A stretch of DNA of 64,000 nt, taken from the NCBI RefSeq assembly GCF_022965805.1, contig NC_133102.1:7634885-7698884 (forward strand), written 5' to 3'. This DNA is from Primulina eburnea. Lineage: Eukaryota; Streptophyta; Magnoliopsida; Lamiales; Gesneriaceae. The notes beneath the pieces were generated by a model, which saw nothing but the letters and a program-made list of their open reading frames with translations, was not told the origin of the DNA and did not search any database. The translations under genes were made by a program, and so were the position numbers. Each line of letters opens with the position of its first letter. Within the stretch, counting starts at the first letter, position 1. Positions 47,554 to 59,886 of this stretch are shown here, piece by piece.

Positions 47554-48828
47554 TCAAAAATTTCGTAGATTGCGCATCCCAATATTATATATGTGCTTTC
47601 TGAATATTGACGTAGGAAGTGCCTTTGTGAAGAGATCTGATGAGTTTTCTCTTGATTGAATGTGACGAACATCAATACATTTATTCTTCTCAAGCTCCTT
47701 GGTGAATGCGAAGAACTTAGGAGGAATATGTTTAGTTCTGTCGCTTTTTATGTATCCTTCTTTCATTTGAGCAACACATGCAGCATTATCTTGATATAGT
47801 ATCACAGGCTTCTCATCGAATGATAATTCGCATGAAATTTGGATATGTTGGGTCATTGATTTTAACCACACACATTCACGACTTGCTTCATGTAGTGCAA
47901 TAATCTCGGCATGATTTGATGAAGTTGTTACGAGCGTTTGTTTCTGTGAACGCCAAGAAATTATAGTGCATCCACGAGTAAATACATATCCAGTTTGGGA
48001 ACGTGCCTTGTGTGGATCAGATAAGTATCCAGCATCAGCATAACCAATTATACTTGGATTAGCATCTTTTGAATACAAAAGTCCCAAGTTTGTCGTTCCT
48101 CGTAGATAACGGAATATATGTTTAATTCCGTTCCAGCGTCTCTTTGTTGGATATGTGCTAAATCTTGCCCACAGATTCACGGCAAAAGATATATCAGGCC
48201 TTGTACAATTTGTAAGGTACATAAGGGCACCGATGTCACTTAGATATGGTACTTCTGGACCAAGAATATTTTCATCATCTTCACATGGACGGAATTGATC
48301 ATTTTCTATGTTTAATGATCTAACAACCATTGGAGTACTTAAAGGATTTGCTTTATCCATATTAAAACGTTTAAGGATATTTTATGTATAATTTGTCTGG
48401 TGAACAAACATTCCACATTCTTTTTGTTCAATTTGTAAACCCAGACAATACTTGGTTTTTCCAAGATCCTTCATTTCAAATTCTTCCTTCAAGTATGACA
48501 CAACTTCTTGAATTTCCTTATTTGTTCCAATGATGTTTAAATCATCAACATATACAGCAATAATTACGCATCCGGATGTTGTTTTCTTAATGAAAACACA
48601 AGGGCATATTGAATTATTTACATATCCCTTTTTCATCAAGTGATCACTTAGTCGATTATACCACATTCGACCTGATTGCTTTAACCCATATAATGATCTT
48701 TGTAATTTCACAGAATAACATTCCCTAGGTTTTGAACTTTGTGCTTCAGGCATCTTAAATCCTTCAGGGATTTTCATATATATATATATTACTATCAAGT
48801 GATCCATATAAGTAAGCTGTAACAACAT
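47554..48828 (-). pseudogene. Copia copy 2: RT and RNase H
   Basis: 48382-48828 carries RT with KIPEGFKMPEA, LYGLKQSGRMWYNRL and the intact active site YVDDLNIIG (near 48550). A stop at 48382 ends this frame, and 47554-48360 continues with RPDISFAVNL, the RNase H part (GYADAGYLSDP, SSNHAEIIAL) and a C-terminal end LFTKALPTSIFRKH. Break: one stop (TAA) plus loss of a few codons near 48360-48382. Confidence 0.87.
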
Positions 48829-49016
48829 CCATAAGATGCATTTCTAAATTTTCAGATACCTGCCAAGCTAATCAAATACCGAAACGTAATTGCATCCATC
48901 ACAGGAGAATACGTTTTTTCATAATCAATTCCAGGCCTTTGAGAAAAACCTTGTGCAACAAGTCGAGCTTTATATCTTACTATTTCATTTTTCTCATTTC
49001 GCTTTCGAATAAAAAC

Positions 49017-49691
49017 TCATTTGTATCCAACAGGTTTTACACCTTCAGGTGTAAGGACTATAGGTCCAAAAACATTACGTTTATTTAGTGAATCTAATTC
49101 CACCTGGATGGCATCTTTCCATTTTATCCAATCCTGCCAATTTTTACATTCACCAAAAGATTTTGGTTCATGATCTTCGTTATTATTTATGATGTCGATT
49201 TCCACATTATAAGAAAATATATCATCAATTTCATCTATATCTTTTCGGTTCCATATTTTTTCAGTATTAATGTAATTGATAGAGATTTCATGATTCTCGT
49301 CAGTTTGTGATTCTGACAGAACATTTTCATCATCATGTGTTTCTTCAGGAACACCATTCTCTATTTTGTGATCATCATGTGTTTCTTCAGAAACATCATT
49401 CTTTATTTTGTGATCATCGTGTTTCTCTATGAATTTTATTTTTCGAGGATTTTTATCCTTGGAACCGACCGGCCTTCCACGCTTCAGGCGTTTAATGACA
49501 TCATGAGTATCTTCCATTTGTTTCTTTGGAATTTCAATTCGAGCAGGGGCATTTGCAGCATGTATATATGATTTAGTTACCCCTTTTGTGTCTGCAAATG
49601 AATCTTGTATTGGATTTGCTATTCTTTGCAAGTGTACAATTTGTTGTACATCTTTTTCACATTGTTTTGTTCTTGGATCCATATGTAACAA
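49017..49691 (-). pseudogene. Copia copy 2: integrase-RT linker and start of RT
   Basis: 224 open codons. A basic KRLKRGRPVGSKDKNPRK stretch is followed by acidic repeats (DDHKIEN..PEETHDDE), then WKDAIQVELDSLNKRNVFGP, the typical start of copia RT. The acidic part has a short in-frame duplication also seen in copy 1. Confidence 0.8.
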
Positions 49692-49733
49692 TGATGATAC
49701 ATACCATGTAATTTCCTTTTCGGTATGATTCTG

Positions 49734-51063
49734 TTATCCCCCTAACATTGGGAAGATTTCCTCATTAAAATGACAATCAGCAAAACGTGTTGTGAACACG
49801 TCGCCTGTCTGAGGTTCAAGATATCGAATGATTGATGGACTATCATAACCGATATAAATTCCAACCTTTCTTTGAGGTCCCATTTTTTTTCGTTGTGGTG
49901 GTGCAATAGGCACATACACCATACATCCAAAAATTCTCAGATGAGAAATGTCTGGTTCTTTAACAAATGCAAGCTGTAATGGGGAGTATTTATGATATGC
50001 ACTTGGTCTGATGCGAATTAATGAAGCAACATGTAAAATTGCATGTCCCCATATAGAAATAGGGAGCTTTGTTTTCATAATCATTGGTCTAGCAATCATT
50101 TGCAGACGTTTAATCAATGATTCAGCCAATCCATTTTGTATATGTACATGAGCAACATGATGCTCAACAATGATTCCCATAGACATACAATAATCATTGA
50201 AAGTCTGGGAAGTAAATTCACCAGCATTATCAAGTCTAATTTTCTTGATTGTATAATCGGAAAACTGATTCCTCAATTTTATTATTTGAGCAAGTAATCT
50301 TGCAAATGCAACATTTCGAGTTGACAATAAACATACATGTGACCATCTGCTGGAGGCATCAATCAATACCATAAAGTATCTGAATGGTCCACATGGTGGA
50401 TGGATTGGTCCACAAATATCACCCTGAATACGTTCAAGAAACATTGGTGATTCAGTTTGGATTTTGACTGGTGATGGTCTGATAGTAAGTTTTCCAAGAG
50501 AACATGCTTTACATTGAAACTTATTATTCTGAAAGATCTTCTGGTCTTTCAGTGGATGACCATGTGTATTTTCTATAATTCTTCGCATCATTGTTGAACG
50601 AGGATGTCCCAATCGATCATGCCAATTGGTTAATATCGAAGAATTATCAACTACTATGTTTGATTCAATGGGACTTATATGTGTATAATGCAATCCAGTA
50701 GGGAGCATTGGTAGTTTTTCAATCACATATTTCTTTCCTGATTTATATGTGATAAGACACATATATTTCTCATTTCCTTCATTCATTGTTTGAGTATCAT
50801 ACCCATGGGAATATATATCATTAAAACTCAACAAATTTCTTTTCGATTGTAGTGAATATAAAGCATCATTGATCAAAAATTTTGTACCATTAGGTAACAA
50901 AAAATGTGCTTTACCACACCCTTTAATCAAGTCTACATGACCTGATATTGTATTCACCGTTGTTTTGTTGGTTTTAGTTCCAAGAAATATCTTTTAACTC
51001 GGAGGATAGTGTGCGTTGTACCACTATCGGGTATGCAAACTTCAGCTTTGCTCATAGCATTTT
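49734..51063 (-). pseudogene. Copia copy 2: protease and integrase
   Basis: 49734-50957 is open for 407 codons with the integrase zinc domain (HDRLGHPRSTMMRRI ... CKACSLGK) and core residues in GDICGPIHPP and KIRLDNAGEF. The C-terminal part includes LRIFGCMVYVP and GIYIGYDSPSI. The protease motif IPDSGTTHT lies upstream at about 51020-51050 in another frame, so protease and integrase are separated by a frameshift near 50980. Confidence 0.87.
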
Positions 51064-51193
51064 CCATATTTGAACTTCAAAAAAATATGCAATGAAATAA
51101 ATTACTGGCAATATATATTTAAATATAACACATATCATAATTATACAATAAAACATTATTCTATGAATGCATGAAAAATAAATTATTGTACAT

Positions 51194-52341
51194 TTATATT
51201 CTACCATTATATTGTTCATTTTCAGAGAAATCGTTGAGAAAATCTGCAACATCAATATTGTTCATTTCTATCCTACCAACATATTGATCATTTCCAGAGA
51301 AATCATTCATAAAATCACCAGCATCAAAATGAGTTGAATCACTCAAACGGTCACTGCGTTCAGTGAAGTTGGTCTCCTTTTCTTTCCCTTTTAATGATTC
51401 TTTATAAAGTTTACAGAGGTGTTCAGGGGCTCGACAAACTTTGGACCAATGTCCTAGAGTACCACATCTGTAACAAGAACTTTCATATCTTTTTAAGTGA
51501 TTCTCATTAACACTTGTATTCTCATGATGCCTTTTTACTGGATGATTTGGGACGCTCTTTTGAGATGAGTTATAAAAATAACTATCTCTATTATTTTCAA
51601 AACCACGGCCGCGTCCACGACCACGACCAATTCCACGTCCACGCCCACGTCCACGCCCACGACCTCGACCTCGACCTCGACCAAAACCTTGTCTTTGAAA
51701 TTGATTTTGGTTTCCAGGTTTAAATTCATTTTTACTTACAGCATTTGCTTCTGGAAATGCTGTTGATCCAGTGGGTCGGGATTGATGATTTTTCATTAAT
51801 AGCTCGTTGTTTTTTCCGCCACAAGAAGACAGGCGATGAGTTCAGAATATCTCGCGAATCCACGTACTCTATATTGTTGCTGTAGAGTAATATTTGATGC
51901 ATGAAACGTAAAAAATGTTTTTTCAAGCATCTCAGATTCTGTGACCTCATTTCCACAAAATTTTAATTGCGAGATTATTCTATACATCGCCGAATTGTAA
52001 TCAATGACTTTTTTAAAGTCTTGGAATCTCAATGTAATCCATTCATCCCGGGCGGTCGGAAGTATAACTTCTCTTATATGTTCGAATCTTTCTTTTAATC
52101 CCTTCCACAAAGCCATGAGATTTTTTTCAGTCAGATATTCACATTTCAATCCATCGTCGAGATGTCGACGCAAAAATATCATGGCTCTTGCCTTTTCTTG
52201 TGACGTGCATATGCCATTTTCTTTAATGGTCTCGCTTAAACCCAATGACTCAAGATGCATTTCTACATTTAGAGTCCATGGCATATAATTCTTTCCCGTG
52301 ATGTCGAGCGCAACAAATTCGAGCTTTGTTAAATTTGACAT
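51194..52341 (-). pseudogene. Copia copy 2: Gag
   Basis: ATG at 52341 (MSNLTKLEFVALDITGKNYM). The capsid part runs in one frame to 51796. A single missing base in an A run (AAAAGAAC in copy 1 versus AAAAAAC) shifts to the next frame, which holds the Arg/Gly repeat (51600-51690) and the CCHC knuckle CYRCGTLGHWSKVC. The tail has tandem-like DFMNDFSGNDQY and DFLNDFSENEQY blocks. It assembles element particles in intact family members. Confidence 0.87.
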
Positions 52342-53054
52342 GGTGGTACTAAAAAAATTACGATGCATTTTATTAGTTAATATATATTGCAATACAAAGT
52401 AACGGATAAACAACAAGTACAAGTATTTGTAAAAATAAAGAAAACGCACGAGGAGGATATTCTCCGATAAATACAAGACTCGTGAGTATGATAACCAAAA
52501 TAATTAAAAATATCCTTGAGAAAGCCATCTTCTTTTTTCTTCGAAAAATTTGATGATGAATAATTTTTAGAGAAGAAGAGAAAGTTGGAGTGATTGAATG
52601 TGTTTGTGAAATCATATTTATAGGACAAAAACTAGCCGTTTTGTTACCGTTTATGACCGTTGGTGTACAAAAAAATAATGTATGTATTTGTATAATTTTA
52701 TGGTAATAATATGATGTATATAATATTAGACATGTTTTAAATAGTTATGTATATCATATCACATTATTATAATGAAGTGTCATAATTTATTTTGTTTAAA
52801 AACCTTACAGGTTTTTATACTTGTCGTATCCCTTACCGGTAGTGTGGGATGTCGTCTTAACATCCTCCCAGGATTTATAACAAGTTTTTGAAATTTTTTT
52901 TTTATTATTAATAATAACATTATATTATATTAAATATATACACAATAAATAAATAACAGTAAAATAAATATTATTATTTTTGTTACCTTTTTCTTTTGTT
53001 TGGAGCTTGGAAAAGGATGAAGGACTTTTAGAGCTTCGTGCTGATAACGTGTTT

Positions 53055-53310
53055 TGAAAAAGTAAAAATTTATGGTAAAAAGTAAAAATCTCAAACTCTC
53101 AAAATTTACCAAACTACACACTTTATAATATTTTTCTCTCTTCTCAATTGTGATTTTCTTCACAAATGAGAGATCTATTTATAGAGTTTCATTACACATA
53201 ATCCAAAAAATAAAATACATCATTACCTACATCATCACACACAAATTTCTAATTTTACAACTCTTATTTTCAACATTCAAATATTCAACTATTACTTTTC
53301 AATATTCAAA
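53055..53310 (-). repeat. 5' LTR of copia copy 2, outer end missing
   Basis: Matches 47119-47375; the last ~16 bp present in the 3' LTR are absent and unrelated sequence starts at 53311. Confidence 0.85.
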
Positions 53311-53529
53311 GAAACTACATTCTGTATATATTATTTAATGCACCTCACTGTTTAAACCTGGAATTTGGTACCCAAATTAAAAATTGATTTGAATTTTTGT
53401 TGACATTTGCTGCCCAAGTCAATTGGAATTGGAGAGGGCCACGTTGCAAAAAATCTAAAATTTATGGCAATCCTAATATCGCCAGCTACCAATGAATTGG
53501 AATTATTGCATGGAAACCTTTTAATTGTA
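53311..53529. other. Unclassified spacer
   Basis: No gene or repeat recognised. Confidence 0.3.
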
Positions 53530-53711
53530 GACAAAAATTTTTGTGAGACGGTCTCACGGGTCGTATTTGTTAGACATATTTCTTATTTGGGTCACCTATG
53601 AAAAAGTATTACTTTTTATGCTAAGAATATTACTTTTTATTGTGAATATGAGTAGGGTTGACCCGTCTCACGGATTATGATCTATGAGACGGTCTCACAT
53701 GAGACTCACTC
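53530..53711. mobile_element. 182-bp TIR element, copy 1 (Mutator-like MITE?)
   Basis: Starts GACAAAAATTTTTGTGAGAC and ends with GAGACTCACTC; each end has GTGAGACGGTCTCAC-type palindromes. Flanking nonamers TTAATTGTA and TTTGTTGTA agree at 7 of 9 positions. Same length and layout as 63225-63406. Confidence 0.75.
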
Positions 53712-53720
53712 TTTGTTGTA

Positions 53721-54216
53721 AGCGAATCATGACACATAAGATACATGCATTTGTAAAATAATAAGATCTATTTAGCTTTTTTTTTTATTTTAAACAAAAG
53801 TTGTAAATATTTGAAATTGGAATGGTAAGAGATAAAATAAAATATAAAAAATATTATTATAATATAATAAAATCATGTAGTTAGTTTGACAAAATAGAAG
53901 ATGTTTTAGACAACTATAAAATTGTATTATATATAGTAATAAACATGCATATACTGTTTTGTAAAATATTATTCTATGCAAAGATTAATAATTATATCAT
54001 ATTAAATAGTGTTTGGATCTGATGTTTTGCACAACATCCAAATCCGATTAAAATAATATGAGATTCAAAACATAATATCGCATGTTGAAGTCAAAATTTT
54101 GTGTGACGATTTTTCATAATTGACATAAAAATATATACGACATCCGTCTCAATTATATAAGATTCATTTCCTTTTTTTGGTTGTCCCAAATATATATATT
54201 CAAGTTTACACATTTA
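53721..54216. other. AT-rich spacer
   Basis: No gene. CATCCGTCTCAATTATATAAG near 54144 recalls a Stowaway-type MITE end, but I find no partner end. Confidence 0.3.
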
Positions 54217-54434
54217 GGCAACGTTTGGTACGAAGGATTATGTGGGTTTATGGTTTTTTAACCCATCTAATCTCATGTTTAGTAGGATTTTTATTTAACC
54301 AAGTCAATCTCTCATATAAATGATTAGATTATATTAACTGATATAAAATAATCACAACTCACCCCATAAAGATTATTTATCCAACTCTTAATATATCATA
54401 TTTTTTCAATTTTACCCTTCTCCTATATCCATAC
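54217..54434. mobile_element. Left part of a MITE-like element split by Tekay family B
   Basis: Starts GGCAACGTTTGGTACGAAGG. The right end at ~63490 reads AACCAAACGTAACCG, an imperfect inverted copy. The rest of the element continues at 62983 after the Tekay insertion. Confidence 0.45.
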
Positions 54435-56285
54435 TGTGGGGACCCGGACGTTAATCAAGTTCTTAATCATAATGGGACTAATTAATCAATTATTAAACAG
54501 GGTCTAATTTTTTTTTTTAAATGCGGAACGTAGTGACATCAAACCAATATACAACTCAGTATATAATAAAGTACAAGTCCTGTACCGTCTACAATTCATT
54601 AAAATTAAAGTTCAACATCTAAATATCAAGTGTCGAAACTCTATATACATCCAAGTCCGAAGTCTCCACTCTATCACGATCTCTCCTCATCTCCTGGACC
54701 CTGATCCTGTCCCACCTGTTGTCATGTACGCATACAGACAAGACAACAGCCGGATAACTCCGGTGAGAACAAATCCCAGTATAAATCAATGAAACATGCA
54801 ATCATATAAACAATTATAAAGCATGTAATCCGGTAATAGTAATATGTATCAAAATCTGAAACATAATTACAATTCTACAATTCAGACTAGACTCAATCCT
54901 AGTCTAGGGATCCCGGTTTCCAAATTTGGTGTTCCTATATCGAATTCCGTAATAGAAGGAACTATGTTCCTATTACTTGATATAACCAAATATGGTGTTC
55001 CTATATCGAATTCCGTAATAGAAGAATTTCAATCCTAATTACTCGATATAACCAACATCCGGTGTCCTGACCTATCCGTCATGAACTGTAGCTCTATCGC
55101 TAATATCATTATCTCGAGACATCGTGCAATGTTCCCGTGGCGATTCCACCACTATCAGGAACTTCTGTCACAAGATAACTCATCTGATACCTGTTATCTA
55201 TAATTCAAGAAAACAAGTACATCAGTCAAATCAATGCAAATATCAATGCAATAAAGTAAAGTATGTGATTTAGGGAAACTCAAGTCTAATCCGACTCAAG
55301 TCGATCTCCCAATACCACATTGACTTATACCTTTCTTCGTCGGTTTCTGGCTCAGTCGAAGTCCTGAATTCACAGTCTGTCTGGCAATGACAATATCAAT
55401 AATCTCATGTCAATATACCTTTCAAATCAATATCAATCTGATCAATCTGGATTTAATTCAAAATCAACGTCATAACGGTACAATTTCAATATCCCCATCA
55501 ATAAAATATCCTCAGATCACAGTTACAATCCATAACCCATATCCAATACAATCCGTAATCCAATCATAATTCAAATCTGTCTGGTATAAATCAATATACC
55601 CTAAAAATTCATAACAATTCCATAATCAGTCCGTTTCTCAGTCTGACTTCGATTCTACGATGTCTAACATATCAAGAACATCAAATATGAATCTTATTCA
55701 ATTCTGACAATAGCATAATTTCAAAGCATGTCAAAACGTAGCAAAACTTACGTCCAGTTGTAGCCTACGTTGATAGGAACACAATACTGAAGTCAGATTA
55801 TAATTCGGACGGACGGATTTCTCACAAAAGGCGTAAGGATTTTTCACTCTTCTCCAGAAGCTTTCTCTACGATTCTTGTCTTTTGTTTCTGAAGAATTGC
55901 AAGGATAAACGTATATATATATATATATCCTAATTTCATGTATAAGCAACGTGTTAACTTTTCATACAATTCAGGCGGCGCTCGAGCGGTCAAAAACTAC
56001 CGCTCGGGCGCCGAACACTCTGTCCAAGTACTCGGCTAGTCACGCACTGGCGCTCGGGCGGTCACAGACTACCGCCCGGGCGCCATATCTTCTGTCCAAG
56101 ATGTGATTTTACTGAACTTTGGCGCTCGGGCGGTCATTTCTTACCGCTCGGGCGCCACTAGTTCTGTCCAAAGATTGCACCCTTCATATTTAATCTTATT
56201 TCGTGTCCCGATTAATCCTTTCATAATCATATCAATTATAAATCAACAATTACCGATTACTAAGATTAAATTTCCGGGCATTACA
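54435..56285 (-). repeat. 3' LTR of Tekay family B (1851 bp)
   Basis: Plus strand TGTGGGGACCCGG to CCGGGCATTACA. It is followed by the PPT (plus strand TTTCTCCCCCCCTAAGA, 56286-56302). A TA tract lies at 55911-55928. Confidence 0.95.
55977..56156. repeat. Three inverted repeats, 72-bp period, family B 3' LTR
   Basis: Units start at 55977, 56049 and 56121: GGCGCTCGGGCGGTCA / ACCGCTCGGGCGCC, with spacers beginning near TCTGTCCAAG. Confidence 0.95.
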
Positions 56286-56302
56286 TTTCTCCCCCCCTAA
56301 GA
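56286..56302 (-). promoter_or_regulatory. Polypurine tract of Tekay family B
   Basis: Minus strand TCTTAGGGGGGGAGAAA immediately before the 3' LTR. Confidence 0.9.
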
Positions 56303-56380
56303 TACGATTTCGTCCTCGAAATCACGTGTATCTTATTCGTATCCATGAGGAGTATATACAAGATTGTATCACAATTTACA

Positions 56381-57364
56381 TCAATGAAACAATGCTGGGA
56401 ATTCTTGTTTCATATCTGATTCAGTCTCCCAAGTGGCTTCTTCCACGCTATGACGAGTCCATTGAACTTTCACAAGAGGAATCGTCTTTGTTCTGAGCTG
56501 TTTTTCCTTACGATCGATAATCCGGATCGGTTTCTCGACATAACTCAATGTCTCATCCAACTCGGTCTCGTCTGGTTGAATCACATGAGAATCATCAGGG
56601 AGATATTTCCGCAGCATCGATACATGAAAGACATTATGTATTCCAGATAATGAAGGCGGCAAGGCGAGTCGATAGGCACGATCTCCTATCTTTTCAAGAA
56701 TTTCATAAGGACCAACGTATCGTGGAGAGAGTTTCCATTTCTTGCGAAATCTGACAACAACTCTAATAGGAGAAATCTTCAGGAATACTCGGTCTCCTAT
56801 CTTAAATACCAACGGTCGTCGTCTGAGGTTGGCATATTTGGCTTGTCGGTCTTGAGCTGCCTTCATTTTTTTCTGAATTAATTTCACTTTCTCAGTCATA
56901 TCTCTGATCATATCAGGTCCAGTCTCAGGAACTTCAGAGATATCATCCCAATAAAGAGGGGATCTGCATCTCTTTCCGTACAACGCTTCGAATGGAGCCA
57001 TCTCAATACTCGTCTGATAGCTGTTGTTGTACGAAAATTCGCAAAGTGGCAATGCATCTTGCCAGCTAGTGCTAAAATCCAGCACTATAGCTCTCAGCAT
57101 ATCTTCCAATGTCTGGATCGTACGCTCTGACTGTCCGTCAGTCTGTGGATGATATGCGGTACTCAAATGTAATTTCGTACCAAGAGCTTGCTGCAAACTC
57201 TGCCAAAAGTGCGAAGTGAACCGAGGATCACGGTCTGAAACAATTGACTTCGGCACTCCATGCAGTCTAACCATTTCTTGAACATAAACATCAGCCATCT
57301 GATCATATCGGTACGTCATTTTGTATGGAATAAAACATGCTGATTTGGTCAATCGATCAATCAC
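56381..57364 (-). pseudogene. Tekay family B: integrase core and chromodomain
   Basis: 327 open codons starting inside the catalytic core. [13 protein letters not shown] (second Asp) and [10 protein letters not shown] (Glu) are present, and the first Asp lies upstream in another frame. It ends in the chromodomain-like tail [16 protein letters not shown], as in family A. A frameshift at about 57364-57409 separates it from the zinc domain. Confidence 0.9.
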
Positions 57365-57408
57365 GACCCAAATCGCATCACAACCTCAGGAGGATCTCGG
57401 TAACTGCG

Positions 57409-57858
57409 TCACAAAATCCATGGAAATGTGATCCCATTTCCATTCAGGAATGGACAACTCTGTAATAATCCTCCGGGTTTCTTCCTTTCAGCTTTCACCT
57501 GTTGGCAATTCAGACACTTAGCTACAAATTCAGTCACATCAGATTTCATTTGTTTCCACCAATACTGTGTCTTTAAATCGTTATACATTTTTCTGCCACC
57601 AGGATGAATGCTAAAATGACTGTTGTGCGCTTCCGAAAGTATTCGCTGTCTCAAATCTGAAACATTTGGCACAACCAGACGATTATTCACATACAAAACA
57701 CCATTTCGAACCTGGTATTCCGATTGATGACCAGCTCTGACCATTGCAATCGAATTCTGTATGTTCTGATCAACCTTTTGTGCCTCTTTTATTTTCACTA
57801 TCAATTCTGGTTCAGCTCGAATCACACATAATCTCAGAAGGCTGGTAATCTGTTTCAA
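57409..57858 (-). pseudogene. Tekay family B: integrase zinc-binding domain
   Basis: [20 protein letters not shown] ... [10 protein letters not shown] gives the His/His/Cys/Cys set. The frame fails after LLQS through an indel near 57465, and the catalytic core start is in the shifted frame. Confidence 0.88.
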
Positions 57859-59413
57859 AAGCTAATCCAGACAAACAGCAGTCTTCTATCAAATTCGAAA
57901 CACCTATCGTCGATAAGGATAGTGCACATACCTTTCGACTTAGCGCATCTGCTGCTGCATTGGATTTCCCTGGATAGTACTTGATTTCACAATCAAAGTC
58001 TTTCAGTAAATCCAGCCATCTCCGCTGTCTCATATTCAGCTCTGATTGCGAAAACAGATATTTCAAGCTCTTGTGATCAGAATATATTTCGAATTTCTCA
58101 CCGTAGAGGTAATGTCGCCATATCTTCAATGTAAAGACTATGGCTGCCAATTCAAGATCATGAATGGGGTAACGAGTTTCATGGGGTTTTAGCTGTCTTG
58201 AGGCATAAGCAATCACATGCCCCCGCTGCATCAAAACACAACCCAATCCTCGGTGAGATGCATCACAATAAACGACAAGGTCACCAGTACCTGAAGGAAT
58301 CGTCAACACAGGCGCACTGGTTAATCTCTTTTTCAATTCCAGAAAACTGGATTCACAGTCTTCTGACCAAACAAACGGAGCATTCTTCTGAGTTAACTGC
58401 GTAATCGGTTTGGCAATACTCGAAAAATCTTTAATGAATCGACGATAATATCCTGCCAAACCCATAAAACTCCGAATCTCTGGCACAGATGTAGGTCTCG
58501 GACAACTAATCACGGCTTCAACCTTACTGGGATCAACTGATATACCGTCTCCCAATATAATGTGACCCAAAAACACAACCTGTTTCAGCCAAAACTCGCA
58601 TTTCGACAGTTTAGCATATAATTTTTCCGCCCTCAAAATTCTCAACACAGTCCTCAGATGATTAGCATGCTCAATCATATTCTTTGAATAAATCAATATA
58701 TCATCAATGAATATGATAACAAAATCATCCAAATATTTCTGAAAGACGCGGTTCATCAATCCCATAAATACCGCCGGTGCATTCGTCAAACCAAAAGGCA
58801 TGACAAGAAACTCATAGTATCCATACCTGGTTCTGAATGCAGTCTTTGAGATATCAGAGTCCCTGACTCTCAGTTGATGGTATCCAGATCTCAGATCGAT
58901 CTTGGAATATACAGATGAACCCTGCAACTGATCAAATAAATCATCAATACGAGGCAATGGATATTTATTCTTTACCGTTGCCTTGTTCAGTTGCCTGTAG
59001 TCGATACAAAGTCTCATCGACCCATCCTTCTTTCTTACGAACAGTACTGGAGCACCCCAAAGAGATACACTCGGTCTGATATACCCCTTGGCCAGTAAAT
59101 CCTCCAACTGTTCTTTCAGTTCTTTCAACTCGATCGGTGCCATCCTATATGGAGCCCTAGAAATCGGAACTGTTCCTGGCATTAACTCAATGCTGAAGTC
59201 TATCTCTCGAATCGGAGGCAATCCAGGAATCTCATCTGGAAAGACATCAGCAAATTCGCACACCACTGGCAAATCCGCCAATGATGGGCTCGATTTCAGT
59301 AAATCAACTGAATATACCAGGAATCCATCCGCTCCCTTCTGCAATAATCGAGTCATATTCATTGCAGATATCAAAGGAATTCTAGCACGAGAACCCTTAC
59401 AATAAATTTCCAC
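57812..59413 (-). pseudogene. Tekay family B: RT and RNase H
   Basis: 533 open codons: RT with [11 protein letters not shown], then the linker missing from family A ([11 protein letters not shown]), then RNase H with [19 protein letters not shown] and SDHKSLKYL. Intact catalytic residues. Frameshifts at both ends (59371-59413 and 57812-57858) detach it from protease and integrase. Confidence 0.92.
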
Positions 59414-59838
59414 TCCTCAGCCATTTCAGGTCTGAATCGAACTATCTTGTGGAAACAATCGACTGTAGCTCGGTACTTGATCAACATATCGATACCGACA
59501 ATACAATCAAAATCAGATAAACCAAGTACAATACAGTCTAACTCAGTCGTATGCCCATCGTACTGCAGTATACACGATTTAACAGATTTTACTGATATCA
59601 AACATGTCCCTAACGGAGACGTGACAGACACTACTGCAGACAATGACTCAATAGGCAAAGAATGCATCAACGCAAATCGCTCAGATATAAAGGTATGAGA
59701 TGCACCAGTATCAATCAATACATATGCAGGATAACCAGAAATAAAACAGTTACCTGCCACAACATCATTGGGTGCATCCTGTGCCTGCTCCTCGGTCAAA
59801 GCAAAAACTCTGGCCTGCTGTCTCGGAGGCTGGCTCAC
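59371..59838 (-). pseudogene. Tekay family B: aspartic protease
   Basis: 155 codons with [11 protein letters not shown] and the second-lobe motif CIVGIDML. Frame lost after EEWKF. Confidence 0.88.
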
Positions 59839-59886
59839 TGTCTGGCCCCCTCCTGGCCTCTGCTGTGACTGAGTAAGCGGTGCTGG

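Larger units (their letters stand above)
47119..53310 (-). mobile_element. Ty1/copia element copy 2, nearly full length
   Basis: Short LTRs at 47119-47389 and 53055-53310 surround gag, protease, integrase, RT and RNase H in copia order. The 5' LTR lacks its outer ~16 bp (TTTATTTTCAACA part), so no target-site duplication is recoverable. It is more intact than copy 1 and lacks the composite insertion. Several frameshifts break the coding region. Confidence 0.9.

Noticed and set aside
51535..51729. Val/Glu-rich and His/Asp-rich frames over the copia Gag
   Set aside because: Alternative-frame readings of the Arg/Gly repeat region of nucleocapsid.
13089..53310. Segmental duplication linking the two copia copies
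   Set aside because: Similarity stops at the element ends and flanks differ, so they are independent insertions of one family.
55977..56156. CRISPR-like array: 36-bp palindromic repeats with 36-bp spacers
   Set aside because: The DNA is plant retrotransposon LTR, the 'spacers' are conserved between LTR copies and between units, and there are no cas genes. A CRISPR finder may flag all these hairpin arrays falsely.
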